From: Streptomyces sp. Q6
Lineage (GTDB): Bacteria; Actinomycetota; Actinomycetes; Streptomycetales; Streptomycetaceae
Length of the DNA: 64,000 nt
Direction of reading: 5' to 3'
NCBI RefSeq assembly: GCF_036967205.1
Contig: NZ_CP146022.1
Coordinates: 6,448,001 to 6,512,000, forward strand
Shown: positions 8,472 through 17,414 of the stretch, piece by piece
Numbering within the stretch: position 1 is the stretch's first letter
Layout of the letters: every line of letters starts with the position of its first letter
Notes under the pieces: generated by a model
What the model saw: the letters and a program-made list of their open reading frames with translations, nothing else
Told to the model about the DNA's origin: nothing
Databases searched by the model: none
Made by a program: the position numbers and the translations under genes

Positions 8472-9013
8472 CGCTTGATGTGCTGATCCGACGCGTCGAC
8501 CCCGACGTGCCGCTGCCCGCGTACGAGCACCCCGGCGACGCGGGAGCCGATCTGCGCACCACCGAGGCGTGCGAACTCGCACCCGGTGAGCGGGCCGTGC
8601 TGCCCACCGGAGTGTCTGTCGCGCTCCCCGAGGGGTACGCGGCCTTCGTGCACCCGCGATCCGGTCTCGCCGCGCGCTGCGGCATCGCCCTGGTGAATGC
8701 CCCAGGGACGGTGGATGCCGGGTACCGTGGAGAGATCAAGGTGATCGTGGTGAATCTCGACCCGCGCGAGAGCGTGCGGTTCGAGCGCTTCGACCGGATT
8801 GCCCAACTCGTCGTTCAGCAGGTCGAGAGGGTGCGCTTCCACGAGGTGGCGCAGCTTCCCGAATCGGCGCGGGCCGAGGGGGGTTTCGGGTCCACCGGCG
8901 GGCATGCCTCCGTGGGTGGCTCCGCCGAGACCGTCGGAGCCGTCGATGGCTCGGGCGGTCAGCAGGGTGGGAATCGATACGCTTCGGTCGTATCTGACCG
9001 GGAAGGACAGTGA
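8468..9013 (+). CDS. dut: dUTP diphosphatase
   Basis: Trimeric dUTPase, converting dUTP to dUMP and PPi. All five motifs are present in order: DAGADLRT, PRSGLA, GTVDAGYRGEI, RIAQLVVQ and the C-terminal RAEGGFGSTGGH, which closes over the neighbouring active site. At 181 residues it is longer than usual because of a Gly/Ser-rich tail after motif 5 (VGGSAETVGAVDGSGGQQGG). It starts inside the thioesterase stop codon (GTGA). The DUF3710 gene begins one base after its stop, so a three-gene operon is likely. Confidence 0.95.
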   Translation: MTLDVLIRRVDPDVPLPAYEHPGDAGADLRTTEACELAPGERAVLPTGVSVALPEGYAAFVHPRSGLAARCGIALVNAPGTVDAGYRGEIKVIVVNLDPRESVRFERFDRIAQLVVQQVERVRFHEVAQLPESARAEGGFGSTGGHASVGGSAETVGAVDGSGGQQGGNRYASVVSDREGQ

Positions 9014-9014
9014 C

Positions 9015-9782
9015 GTGTTCGGACGTCGCAAGAAGAACAGCTCCGCTGAAGACGCAGTGGACGCGGCGGGCGAGGCCGAGCAGGTCGTCGACAATGCCGA
9101 CGCGGACGCCGAGGCCGGGTCGGAGCGTGTCCGCCTCGAGCCCGAGCCGCGCCCCGACGGCCCGTGGGACGATTCCGAGGTCCGCGAGCCCGGCGAGGGC
9201 CGGGTCGACCTCGGTGGACTCTTCGTCCCCGGTGTAGAGGGCATGGAGCTGCGGGTGGAGGTCGCGGGTGACGCGATCGTCGCCGCGACCGTGGTCCTCC
9301 AGGACAGCGCCATCCAGCTCCAGGGTTTCGCCGCCCCCAAGAAGGAGGGCATCTGGGGCGAGGTCCGCGAGGAGATCGCCACGGGCATCACCCAGCAGGG
9401 TGGTGTGATCGACGAGGTCGAGGGTCCGCTCGGCTGGGAGCTGCGTGCCCAGGTGCCGGTGCAGTTGCCGGACGGCACGGGCGGCTTCCAGGTCGTGCGC
9501 TTCATCGGTGTGGACGGCCCGCGCTGGTTCCTGCGGGGCGTGATCTCCGGTCAGGGCGCGGTGCAGCCGCAGGCGGCCGGCCTGCTCGAGCAGATCTTCC
9601 GCGACACGGTCGTGGTGCGCGGTGACGGCCCGATGGCCCCGCGCGACCCGATCGTCCTCAAGCTCCCGGACGACGCGCAGATGGTCGCCGAGGGCGCCGG
9701 ACAGGAGGGCCCGGAGGGCTCGCGCTTCGGCGGTGGCATGGGTCAGCTGGCCCGTGGCCCGGAGATCACCGAGGTGCGCTGA
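9015..9782 (+). CDS. DUF3710 family protein
   Basis: 255 residues from MFGRRKKNSSAEDAV. A basic start is followed by an acidic linker (to about residue 50) and a soluble alpha/beta domain with GPRWFLRGVISGQGAV. GTG 9015 has GGAAGGA eight bases upstream; longer frames overlap dut. DUF3710 proteins sit beside dut and OB-fold genes in actinobacteria, with no established function. A strong terminator follows 21 bases after the stop, closing the thioesterase-dut-DUF3710 unit. Confidence 0.88.
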   Translation: MFGRRKKNSSAEDAVDAAGEAEQVVDNADADAEAGSERVRLEPEPRPDGPWDDSEVREPGEGRVDLGGLFVPGVEGMELRVEVAGDAIVAATVVLQDSAIQLQGFAAPKKEGIWGEVREEIATGITQQGGVIDEVEGPLGWELRAQVPVQLPDGTGGFQVVRFIGVDGPRWFLRGVISGQGAVQPQAAGLLEQIFRDTVVVRGDGPMAPRDPIVLKLPDDAQMVAEGAGQEGPEGSRFGGGMGQLARGPEITEVR

Positions 9783-9803
9783 CGCTCTCCAGCAGTCGTA
9801 CGT

Positions 9804-9849
9804 GGCCAGGGGCCGCGCATCCTTCGGGATGCGCGGCCCCTGGCCTTTT
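9804..9849 (+). terminator. Intrinsic terminator after DUF3710 gene
   Basis: A 19-bp perfect stem (GGCCAGGGGCCGCGCATCC) with a TTCG tetraloop is followed by TTTT: a textbook rho-independent terminator. Confidence 0.92.
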
Positions 9850-9972
9850 CCGTGGTCCGGGCCGCTCAACTGCCGTTCTTTCTTCAGGTATTGACGGAAG
9901 CCTGGTCCGTACCTAGGGTCACCGCCCAGCGTCATGTTCATGTCGACGCCCCGCGTTCACATACGAGAACGG

Positions 9973-11190
9973 ATGGCCCCCACCATGCAGGCTCGTCACA
10001 GAAGATCGCGCACCACCCCGCTCGCCACCCTCACCGCACTCGCGGCTGTCGTCACCGGCGTCGTCGCCTGGCCCGGCGCCGAGCGCGCGGACGCCGCGCC
10101 CACCACCTTCGCGCACCCCGGAGTCACCGTCTCCAAGGGGCAGTTGGACTTCGCCAAGGCCAAGGTCGACGCCGGGGCGCAGCCCTGGAAGGGCGCCTTC
10201 GACCAGATGATGGCCAGCAAGTACGCCGATCTGAACCGCACGCCCAAGCCCCGCGCCGTCGTCGAGTGCGGCTCGTACTCCAACCCCGACTACGGGTGCA
10301 CCGACGAGCGCGAGGACGCCATAGCCGCGTACACCGACGCGCTCGCCTGGTACATCACGCGCGACGAGCGGTACGCGAAGAAGTCGATCGCGCTCATGGA
10401 CGCCTGGTCCGCCACCCTCGCGGACCACACCAACAGCAACGCGCCGTTGCAGACCGGCTGGGCCGGCTCCTCCTGGCCCAAGGCCGCCGAGATCATCACG
10501 TACACGTACAGCGGCGGCTGGGCGAACGAGGGCCGCTTCCGGACCATGCTGCGGGACGTCTACCTGCCCGAGATCATCAACGGCTCCAACTCCAACGGCA
10601 ATTGGGAGCTGTCGATGATGGAGGCCGCCGTCGGGATCTCCGTCTTCCTGGAGGACAGGACGTCGTACGACAAGGCGATGGCGAAGTTCCGGACACGGAC
10701 GGCCGCGTATGTGTACCTGGCCTCGGACGGGGCGCTGCCCAAGACCGTGCCGAGCCAGAACCTGGATACCAAGACGAAGATCGTCAACTATTGGCAAGGT
10801 CAGTCAACCTTCGTGACGGGGTTGAGCCAGGAGACCTGCCGCGACTTCACGCACACCGGGTACGGCATCTCCGCGATCTCGCACATCGCCGAGACCAGCC
10901 GCATCCAGGGGCAGGACCTGTACGGCACCGACGTCGGCGAGCGGCTGCGGCAGGCGCTCGGGTTCCACTCCAAGTACGAGCTCGGTGAGGCGCCGCCCAG
11001 CTGGCTGTGCGGCGGCACCGTCGACCGCGGCCTCGGACCGGTCACCGAGGTCGGCTACAACGCCCTGCACACCCGCCTCGGCACGGCCATGACCAACACC
11101 CAGAAGCTCACCGAACAACAGCGGCCCGCGGGCTCCAACAACCTCTTCGTCGCCTGGGAGACCCTCACCCACGCGGAGAACCCCAGCTAG
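9973..11190 (+). CDS. Secreted alginate-lyase-family protein
   Basis: 405 residues with a Sec signal: RHRRSR, then a hydrophobic stretch, with cleavage near ADA-APTTF. The mature part follows the alginate_lyase (alpha/alpha toroid) family: AYTDALAWYITRDERYAKKS, then SNGNWELSMMEAAVGI and HTGYGISAISHIAETS with its catalytic-type His. It probably cleaves a uronate-containing polysaccharide outside the cell. ATG 9973 follows GAGAACGG; GTG/ATG codons back to 9934 are less likely. It lies alone between a terminator and the ABC ATPase and may be a lineage-specific insertion in otherwise core gene order. Confidence 0.85.
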   Translation: MAPTMQARHRRSRTTPLATLTALAAVVTGVVAWPGAERADAAPTTFAHPGVTVSKGQLDFAKAKVDAGAQPWKGAFDQMMASKYADLNRTPKPRAVVECGSYSNPDYGCTDEREDAIAAYTDALAWYITRDERYAKKSIALMDAWSATLADHTNSNAPLQTGWAGSSWPKAAEIITYTYSGGWANEGRFRTMLRDVYLPEIINGSNSNGNWELSMMEAAVGISVFLEDRTSYDKAMAKFRTRTAAYVYLASDGALPKTVPSQNLDTKTKIVNYWQGQSTFVTGLSQETCRDFTHTGYGISAISHIAETSRIQGQDLYGTDVGERLRQALGFHSKYELGEAPPSWLCGGTVDRGLGPVTEVGYNALHTRLGTAMTNTQKLTEQQRPAGSNNLFVAWETLTHAENPS

Positions 11191-11282
11191 AAGCCTCGAA
11201 CCGGTCTCGACCATTGCCCGGCCCGGCGCCGCGTGACCATACTGGCGCCCGGCCGGGAACGTACGTACGGGGGAGTGGGCGC

Positions 11283-12008
11283 ATGACCGAGAGCACCGAG
11301 GCGGGGACCGCCGTCCTGGAGCAGGACGGCCGCGGGCCGATGGTCGTCGTCGAAGGGCTGCGCCGCTCGTACGGGACCGGCGCCGCCGCCGTGCACGCGC
11401 TGCGCGGGGTCTCCTTCGAGGTGCCGCGCGGTGAGCTCGTCGCCCTCAAGGGGCGCTCCGGATCCGGCAAGACGACGCTGCTCAACCTCGTGGGCGGCCT
11501 CGACATGCCCGACGAGGGGAGGATCACCGTCGACGGGCTCGATCTCGCGGAGCTCGGCGAGAACGGCCTCCTGGAGCTGCGCCGCGACCGCATCGGCTTC
11601 ATCTTCCAGTCCTTCGGCCTGATCCCGATCCTCTCCGCCGCCGAGAACGTCGGCGTGCCGATGCGGCTGCGCAAGGCCGACCCGCGCGAGCGCGAGGAAC
11701 GCGTCGAACTGCTGCTCTCCCTCGTCGGCCTCGGCGGCCACGCCAAGCAGCGGCCCGGCGAGCTGTCCGGCGGGCAGCAGCAGCGCGTCGCCATCGCCCG
11801 CGCGCTCGCCAACCGCCCCGCGCTGCTCATCGCCGACGAGCCGACCGGACAGCTCGACGCGGAGACCGGGCTCGCCGTGATGGAGCTGCTGCGCGCCGTC
11901 GTGCGCAGCGAGCAGGTCACCGCGCTCGTCGCCACCCACGACACCACCCTGCTCGACCTCGCCGACCGCGTCCTGGAGCTGAGCGACGGCGAGATCGTCC
12001 AGCACTGA
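11283..12008 (+). CDS. ABC transporter ATPase, MacB/LolD type, without permease
   Basis: 241 residues with Walker A GRSGSGKTTLL, Q-loop IFQSFGLIPILSAAENV, signature [15 protein letters not shown], Walker B ALLIADEPTGQLD and H-loop ATHD. This is the MacB/LolD subclass, which normally works with an FtsX-like permease. None is adjacent: an alginate-lyase-family gene lies upstream and kdpD downstream. Either the partner is elsewhere or was lost. ATG 11283 follows a GGGGGAG site. Confidence 0.85.
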   Translation: MTESTEAGTAVLEQDGRGPMVVVEGLRRSYGTGAAAVHALRGVSFEVPRGELVALKGRSGSGKTTLLNLVGGLDMPDEGRITVDGLDLAELGENGLLELRRDRIGFIFQSFGLIPILSAAENVGVPMRLRKADPREREERVELLLSLVGLGGHAKQRPGELSGGQQQRVAIARALANRPALLIADEPTGQLDAETGLAVMELLRAVVRSEQVTALVATHDTTLLDLADRVLELSDGEIVQH

Positions 12009-12089
12009 GCCGGTTCCCACCGGCATCAGGGTTGCGTCAAAGCCAGCCGCCCACCAGGCATCCGTCCCATTTGTCGCCCTCGTCGGCCG

Positions 12090-12095
12090 TAAGGT
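12090..12095 (+). promoter_or_regulatory. -10 box for kdpD
   Basis: TAAGGT lies nine bases before GTG 12105, the same hexamer as before the thioesterase gene. It supports the GTG as a leaderless start, or a short leader for ATG 12135. Confidence 0.45.
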
Positions 12096-12104
12096 CGAGA
12101 CTGC

Positions 12105-14711
12105 GTGCAGCAGCGACTGGAAGACAATGGGGCCATGGGACGCGGCAAGCTTCGGATCTACCTGGGCAGCGCCCCGGGCGTCGGCAAGACGTACGCGATG
12201 CTGTCCGAGGCGCACCGCCGCGTCGAGCGTGGCACCGACTGCGTCGTCGCGTTCGTCGAGCACCACGACCGGCCGCGCACCGAGGTGATGCTGCACGGCC
12301 TGGAGCAGGTGCCGCGCCGCGAGATCGCGTACCGGGGGTCGCTCTTCCACGAGATGGACGTCGACGCCGTCCTGCTCCGGGCGCCCGCCGTCGCCCTCGT
12401 CGACGAGCTCGCCCACACGAACGTCCCCGGCTCGCGCAACGCCAAGCGCTGGCAGGACGTGGAGGAGCTGCTCGCCGCCGGCATCGATGTCGTGTCGACC
12501 GTCAACATCCAGCATCTGGAGTCGCTGGGCGACGTGGTCGAGTCGATCACCGGTGTGCGCCAGCGCGAGACCGTCCCCGACGAGGTCGTGCGCCGCGCCG
12601 ATCAGATCGAGCTCGTCGACATGTCGCCCCAGGCCCTGCGGCGCCGCATGGCCCACGGCAACATCTACAAGTCCGACAAGGTCGACGCGGCCCTGTCCAA
12701 CTACTTCCGCCCCGGCAACCTCACCGCCCTGCGCGAGCTGGCCCTGCTCTGGGTCGCCGACCGGGCCGACGAGTACCTCCAGGAGTACCGGGGCGAGCAC
12801 AACATCCGCACCACCTGGCAGGCCCGTGAGCGCATCGTCGTAGGACTGACCGGCGGACCCGAGGGCCGTACGTTGATCAGGCGCGCGGCCCGCCTCGCGG
12901 AGAAGGGCGCCGGCGGCGAGGTGCTCGCCGTCTACATCGCCCGCAGCGACGGGCTCACCGCCGCCTCGCCCAAGGAGCTCGCCCTCCAGCGCACGCTCGT
13001 CGAGGACCTCGGCGGAACGTTCCACCACGTCATAGGCGACGACATACCCTCGGCTCTCCTGGAGTTCGCGCGCGGCGTCAACGCCACCCAGATCGTCCTC
13101 GGCTCCTCGCGCCGCAAGACCTGGCAGTACGTCTTCGGACCCGGCGTCGGCACCACCGTCGCCCGGGAGTCGGGCCCCGACCTCGACGTGCACATCGTCA
13201 CGCACGAGGAGGTGGCCAAGGGACGCGGGCTGCCCGTCGCGCGCGGCGCCCGGCTCGGCCGGTCCCGGATCGTGTGGGGCTGGCTCGTCGGCGTCGGCGG
13301 CCCGGTGCTCCTCGCGCTGCTCCTCACCCACGCGCGCACCGATCTCGGCCTCGCCAACGACATGCTCCTGTTCCTGTCGGTGACGGTCGCGGCCGCGCTG
13401 GTCGGCGGACTCCTCCCCGCGCTCGCCTCGGCGGCCGTCGGGTCTCTGCTCCTGAACTACTACTTCACGCCGCCGCTGCACCTGTTCACGGTCGCCGACC
13501 CGAAGAACATCGTCGCCATCGTGATCTTCGTGGGCGTCGCCGTGTCCGTCGCGTCCGTCGTGGATCTCGCCGCGCGACGCACCCACCAGGCGGCCAGGCT
13601 CCGCGCCGAGTCGGAGATCCTGTCCTTCCTCGCGGGCAGCGTGCTGCGCGGCGAGACGACCCTGGAAGCCCTCCTGGAGCGCGTACGGGAGACGTTCGCC
13701 ATGGAGTCCGTGGCGCTTCTGGAGCGGGAGAGCGACACCGCGCCGTGGACCTGCGCGGGCAGCGTCGGGCCGCACCCCGACGGGCGGCCCGAGGACGCCG
13801 ACGTGGACATGCCGGTCGGCGACCACATGGCGCTCGCCCTGTCGGGACGCGTGCTGCCCGCCGAGGACCGGCGCGTCCTCGGCGCCTTCGCCGCGCAGGC
13901 CGCCGTCGTGCTCGATCGCAGGCGCCTCCAGGACGCCGCCGACCAGGCCCGCACCCTCGCCGAGGGCAACCGCATCCGTACGGCACTGCTCGCCGCCGTC
14001 TCGCACGATCTGCGCACCCCGCTGGCCGGCATCAAGGCCGCGGTGTCGTCCCTGCGCTCCGAGGACGTCGAATGGTCGCCCGAGGACCAGGCCGAGCTGC
14101 TCGCCGGGATCGAGGAGGGCGCCGACCGGCTCGACCACCTCGTCGGGAACCTGCTCGACATGTCGCGCCTCCAGACCGGCACCGTCGCCCCGCTCATCCG
14201 CGAGATCGACCTCGACGAGGTGGTGCCGCTGGCGCTCGTCGGCGTACCGGACCCGGAACTCAGCGTCGACCTGGACATCCCGGAGTCGCTGCCGATGGTC
14301 ACCGTCGACAAGGGCCTCCTGGAGCGCGCCGTCGCCAACATCGTCGAGAACGCGGTCAAGTACAGCCCGCCCGACGAGCCCGTCCTCGTCGCCGCGAGCA
14401 CGCTCGGCGACCGCGTCGAACTGAGGGTCGTGGACCGCGGCCCCGGCGTCCCCGACGACGCCAAGGACCGCATCTTCGCGCCCTTCCAGCGCTACGGTGA
14501 CGCTCCGCGCGGCGCCGGGGTCGGCCTCGGGCTCGCCGTGGCGCGGGGCTTCGCCGAGGCGATGGGCGGCACGCTCGCCGCGGAGGACACGCCAGGAGGC
14601 GGGCTCACCATGGTTCTGACCCTGCGGGCAGCGCCCCGCACCCTCACCCCGGCGGCGGCCCCCGAGGCCGCCCCGCAGTCCGCTGGAACGCAGAGAGGCA
14701 GGCCCGCATGA
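12105..14711 (+). CDS. kdpD: Sensor histidine kinase KdpD
   Basis: 868-residue potassium/osmotic sensor kinase. In order: the KdpD domain with Walker A GSAPGVGKTYAML and VNIQHLESL (about residues 15-225), a USP-like domain (about 240-370), four membrane helices (about 385-490), a GAF-like region, HisKA with AAVSHDLRTPLAGIK (His about 634) and HATPase with NIVENAVKYS and GLGLAVARGFAEAMGG. GTG 12105 fits the -10 box; ATG 12135 (MGRGKLRIYLG) is the usual family start and remains possible. It overlaps kdpE by ATGA. The kdp pump genes are not here but at 53.8 kb. Confidence 0.95.
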   Translation: MQQRLEDNGAMGRGKLRIYLGSAPGVGKTYAMLSEAHRRVERGTDCVVAFVEHHDRPRTEVMLHGLEQVPRREIAYRGSLFHEMDVDAVLLRAPAVALVDELAHTNVPGSRNAKRWQDVEELLAAGIDVVSTVNIQHLESLGDVVESITGVRQRETVPDEVVRRADQIELVDMSPQALRRRMAHGNIYKSDKVDAALSNYFRPGNLTALRELALLWVADRADEYLQEYRGEHNIRTTWQARERIVVGLTGGPEGRTLIRRAARLAEKGAGGEVLAVYIARSDGLTAASPKELALQRTLVEDLGGTFHHVIGDDIPSALLEFARGVNATQIVLGSSRRKTWQYVFGPGVGTTVARESGPDLDVHIVTHEEVAKGRGLPVARGARLGRSRIVWGWLVGVGGPVLLALLLTHARTDLGLANDMLLFLSVTVAAALVGGLLPALASAAVGSLLLNYYFTPPLHLFTVADPKNIVAIVIFVGVAVSVASVVDLAARRTHQAARLRAESEILSFLAGSVLRGETTLEALLERVRETFAMESVALLERESDTAPWTCAGSVGPHPDGRPEDADVDMPVGDHMALALSGRVLPAEDRRVLGAFAAQAAVVLDRRRLQDAADQARTLAEGNRIRTALLAAVSHDLRTPLAGIKAAVSSLRSEDVEWSPEDQAELLAGIEEGADRLDHLVGNLLDMSRLQTGTVAPLIREIDLDEVVPLALVGVPDPELSVDLDIPESLPMVTVDKGLLERAVANIVENAVKYSPPDEPVLVAASTLGDRVELRVVDRGPGVPDDAKDRIFAPFQRYGDAPRGAGVGLGLAVARGFAEAMGGTLAAEDTPGGGLTMVLTLRAAPRTLTPAAAPEAAPQSAGTQRGRPA

Positions 14712-15391
14712 CCCGGGTGCTCGTGGTCGACGACGAACCGCAGATCGTCCGCGCCCTCGTCATCAACCTCAAGGCGCGCAAGTACGAGGTGGACGCCGCC
14801 GCCGACGGCGCGCAGGCGCTCCAGCTCGCCGCCGCCCGCCACCCCGACGTGGTCGTCCTCGACCTGGGCCTGCCCGACATGGACGGCGTCGAGGTGATCA
14901 AGGGACTGCGCGGCTGGACCCGGGTGCCGATCCTGGTCCTGTCCGCGCGGCACTCCTCCGACGAGAAGGTCGAGGCGCTCGACGCGGGCGCCGACGACTA
15001 CGTGACCAAGCCCTTCGGCATGGACGAGCTGCTCGCGCGGCTCCGCGCGGCCGTGCGCCGGGCCGAGCCCACCGGGGGAGGCGAGGACGAGGGGATCGTC
15101 GAGACGGACGACTTCACCGTCGACCTGGCCGCGAAGAAGGTCAACCGCGGCGGCCGCGACGTGCGGCTCACGCCCACGGAGTGGCACCTCCTGGAGGTGC
15201 TCGTGCGCAACACCGGACGCCTGGTCAGCCAGAAGCAGCTGCTCCAGGAGGTGTGGGGCCCTTCGTACGGCACGGAGACCAACTATCTGCGGGTGTACAT
15301 GGCCCAACTGCGCCGCAAGCTGGAGACCGATCCGTCGCATCCGCGGCACTTCGTCACGGAGCCGGGGATGGGCTACCGGTTCGAGAGATAA
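14708..15391 (+). CDS. kdpE: Response regulator KdpE (partner of KdpD)
   Basis: 227 residues: receiver MTRVLVVDDEPQIVRALVIN with phospho-Asp D52 in VVVLDLGLPDMDG, Lys in YVTKPFGMDELLARL, and an OmpR-type winged helix with LTPTEWHLLEVLVRN and the terminal HFVTEPGMGYRFER. It overlaps kdpD by four bases. It is closely similar to the second KdpE at 58.5 kb (shared RALVIN, GLPDMDGV, WTRVPILVLSAR and LRVYMAQLRRKLE), so both may bind related sites. Confidence 0.93.
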   Translation: MTRVLVVDDEPQIVRALVINLKARKYEVDAAADGAQALQLAAARHPDVVVLDLGLPDMDGVEVIKGLRGWTRVPILVLSARHSSDEKVEALDAGADDYVTKPFGMDELLARLRAAVRRAEPTGGGEDEGIVETDDFTVDLAAKKVNRGGRDVRLTPTEWHLLEVLVRNTGRLVSQKQLLQEVWGPSYGTETNYLRVYMAQLRRKLETDPSHPRHFVTEPGMGYRFER

Positions 15392-15444
15392 GGACCTCGA
15401 ATCCGGGGTACACCAGCGGGTACGACCGTGTCACCGGCCCCGGG

Positions 15445-15450
15445 TACGCT
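15445..15450 (+). promoter_or_regulatory. -10 box of leaderless OB-fold gene
   Basis: TACGCT lies six bases before ATG 15457, with no ribosome site between. This suggests the OB-fold/DUF3159 pair has its own leaderless promoter downstream of kdpE. Confidence 0.5.
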
Positions 15451-15456
15451 TCCTGT

Positions 15457-15867
15457 ATGAGTGCTGTTCCTCGTTCCGACAGGACGTCCGAGAAGCCGGC
15501 GGGCCGATTCCGGCGCATGCTCGACCGGCTCTCCACCTCGCAGGAGGACCTGGAGTCGGAGGAGCTGCGCGAGGACTCGCAGACCACGGGCTGTACGCGT
15601 ATCGGCGACTGCCACGACCGTCAGATAGTCACGGTTACTGGTACGTTGCGCACGGTCACCCTTCGGCCACGCGCCGGAGTCCCGGCACTGGAGGCGGAGT
15701 TGTTCGACGGCTCGGCCGCCCTGGACGTGGTGTGGCTCGGCAGGCGCTCCATCGTGGGGATCGAGCCGGGCCGCAAGCTGATCGCATCGGGACGGATCTC
15801 GATGAGCCGGGGCCGTAGGGTGCTCTTCAACCCGAAATACGAACTCAGACCGCTCGGACGGGAGTAG
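15457..15867 (+). CDS. OB-fold nucleic-acid-binding protein
   Basis: 136 residues. A basic N-terminus (SEKPAGRFRRMLDRLSTSQ) precedes an OB-type beta barrel: RQIVTVTGTLRTVTLRP, LEAELFDGSAALDVVWLGRR and LIASGRISMSRGRRVLFNPKYEL, the arrangement of RecG-like/tRNA anticodon-type OB domains. Likely a single-stranded nucleic-acid binder. The ATG is chosen because a TACGCT box stands six bases upstream. The DUF3159 gene starts three bases after its stop, so the two are co-transcribed. Confidence 0.87.
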   Translation: MSAVPRSDRTSEKPAGRFRRMLDRLSTSQEDLESEELREDSQTTGCTRIGDCHDRQIVTVTGTLRTVTLRPRAGVPALEAELFDGSAALDVVWLGRRSIVGIEPGRKLIASGRISMSRGRRVLFNPKYELRPLGRE

Positions 15868-15870
15868 CCG

Positions 15871-16641
15871 GTGACGTCCCTCGACAAGCCGACCGACCGC
15901 GAAGACCTCGCAGGCCAGGAAACCGCGGACAGGGCGGTGACCGAGGCCGCGCTCTTCGAGGCCTTCGGCGGCGTGCGGGGCATGGTGGAGACCGTCGTGC
16001 CCGGTCTCCTCTTCGTGACCATCTTCACGATCAACAAGGACCTGCACATGTCGGCCATCGCGGCCCTCGCGGTGTCCCTGGTGCTGGTCGTCGTACGCCT
16101 GGTCATGAAGGACACGGTCAAGCACGCCTTCAGTGGTGTCTTCGGTGTCGTGTTCGGTGTCGTCTTCGCGATGATGACCGGCAACGCCAAGGACTTCTAT
16201 CTCCCCGGCATGCTCTACACGTTGGGGCTCGCGCTCGCGTACATCGTGACGACGCTGTGCGGGGTTCCCTTGATCGGGCTCATCCTCGGGCCGGTGTTCA
16301 AGGAGAACCTGTCGTGGCGTACACGTAACCCCGGCCGCAAGAAGGCGTACGCGAAGGCGAGTTGGGCCTGGGGGCTCATCCTGCTCGCCAAGTGCGCGAT
16401 TCTCTTCCCGATGTACTGGTGGGCGGACACCACCAAGTTCGGCTGGGTGCTCATCGCTCTGAAGATTCCGCCGTTCCTGCTGGCGGTGTGGCTGACGTGG
16501 GTGTTCCTGGCGAAGGCGCCCGCGCCCATCGACGTGTTCGCCGAGATGGAAGCCGCGGAACAGGCGGAGAAGGCCGAGAAGGCGGCGAAGGCCGAGGCCG
16601 CCCGTTCCGAAGGCGGGGCGCGGCATCGCCGTGAGGCCTGA
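15871..16641 (+). CDS. DUF3159 family membrane protein
   Basis: 256 residues with about six membrane helices between residues 40 and 225 (PGLLFVTIFTINKDL, AALAVSLVLVVVRLV, VFGVVFGVVFAMMTG and others). The C-terminal tail is Ala/Glu/Lys-rich and charged (EQAEKAEKAAKAEAARSEGG), probably helical and cytosolic. DUF3159 is a conserved actinobacterial family, often next to an OB-fold gene and RCK potassium proteins, function unknown. GTG 15871 has GGGAG upstream. It ends at a bidirectional terminator. Confidence 0.88.
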   Translation: MTSLDKPTDREDLAGQETADRAVTEAALFEAFGGVRGMVETVVPGLLFVTIFTINKDLHMSAIAALAVSLVLVVVRLVMKDTVKHAFSGVFGVVFGVVFAMMTGNAKDFYLPGMLYTLGLALAYIVTTLCGVPLIGLILGPVFKENLSWRTRNPGRKKAYAKASWAWGLILLAKCAILFPMYWWADTTKFGWVLIALKIPPFLLAVWLTWVFLAKAPAPIDVFAEMEAAEQAEKAEKAAKAEAARSEGGARHRREA

Positions 16642-16690
16642 GGTCCTCGGCGGGTGCGGGAGGCGGGTCGCTCCCCGCGCCCCTGAAGGC

Positions 16691-16739
16691 GAGAAGCGGA
16701 GGTCCCCCCGAGCAAGGCTCGGGGGGACCTCCGCTTCTC
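16691..16739. terminator. Bidirectional terminator between DUF3159 and TrkA genes
   Basis: A 23-bp perfect stem (GAGAAGCGGAGGTCCC...) with a three-base AAG loop lies exactly between convergent genes ending at 16641 and 16743. Confidence 0.92.
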
Positions 16740-16742
16740 GTG

Positions 16743-17414
16743 CTACGCGTCCTCGCGGCGGACCGACAACAGGTCCTCCAGCTGTTCCTCACGCGCCTGG
16801 GCCGCTACGAACAGGAGCTCGTCGCCCGCCTCCAGGGAGTCCTCCTGGCTGGGAGCCAGGACGCGGGTGCCGCGGATGATCGTCACCAGGGACGTGTCCT
16901 CCGGCCACTGGACGTCGCCCACGCGCGTGCCGGCGAGGGCCGACTCGGGCGGGAGCGTCAGCTCGACCAGGTTCGCGTCGCCGTGGCTGAAGCGCAGCAG
17001 CCGGACCAGATCGCCGACGCTCACCGCCTCTTCGACCAGGGCCGACATGAGACGCGGGGTCGAGACGGCCACGTCCACGCCCCACGACTCGTTGAACAGC
17101 CATTCGTTCTTGGGGTTGTTGACGCGGGCGACGACCCGCGGAACCCCGTACTCGGTCTTCGCGAGCAGGGAGACGACGAGATTGACCTTGTCGTCACCCG
17201 TGGCCGCGATGACCACGTTGCAGCGCTGGAGCGCCGCCTCGTCCAGCGACGTGATCTCGCAGGCGTCGGCGAGCAGCCACTCCGCCTGCGGGACGCGCTC
17301 GACCGAGATGGCGGTCGGCGCCTTGTCGACGAGGAGGACCTCGTGGCCGTTCTCCAGGAGCTCGCCCGCGATCGAGCGGCCCACCGCACCGGCACCGGCA
17401 ATGGCGACCCTCAT
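16743..17414 (-). CDS. TrkA/RCK potassium channel or uptake regulator (downstream copy)
   Basis: 223 residues with an RCK_N Rossmann fold (MRVAIAGAGAVGRSIAGELL, GAGAVG dinucleotide loop; acidic D in LLVDKA) and an RCK_C domain (LVELTLPPESALAGTRVGDV). RCK pairs gate Trk/Ktr/KimA-type potassium transporters in response to NAD(H), ATP/ADP or c-di-AMP. Its ATG overlaps the preceding gene's stop (TGATG), so the two are translated together and may form a heteromer. A KimA-like permease starts divergently 300 bp upstream. Confidence 0.9.
   Translation of the reverse strand: MRVAIAGAGAVGRSIAGELLENGHEVLLVDKAPTAISVERVPQAEWLLADACEITSLDEAALQRCNVVIAATGDDKVNLVVSLLAKTEYGVPRVVARVNNPKNEWLFNESWGVDVAVSTPRLMSALVEEAVSVGDLVRLLRFSHGDANLVELTLPPESALAGTRVGDVQWPEDTSLVTIIRGTRVLAPSQEDSLEAGDELLFVAAQAREEQLEDLLSVRREDA

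Noticed and set aside
11187-14138. 983-codon minus-strand frame over the ABC ATPase and kdpD genes
   Set aside because: Antisense of two well-recognised proteins; third-position GC bias explains it.
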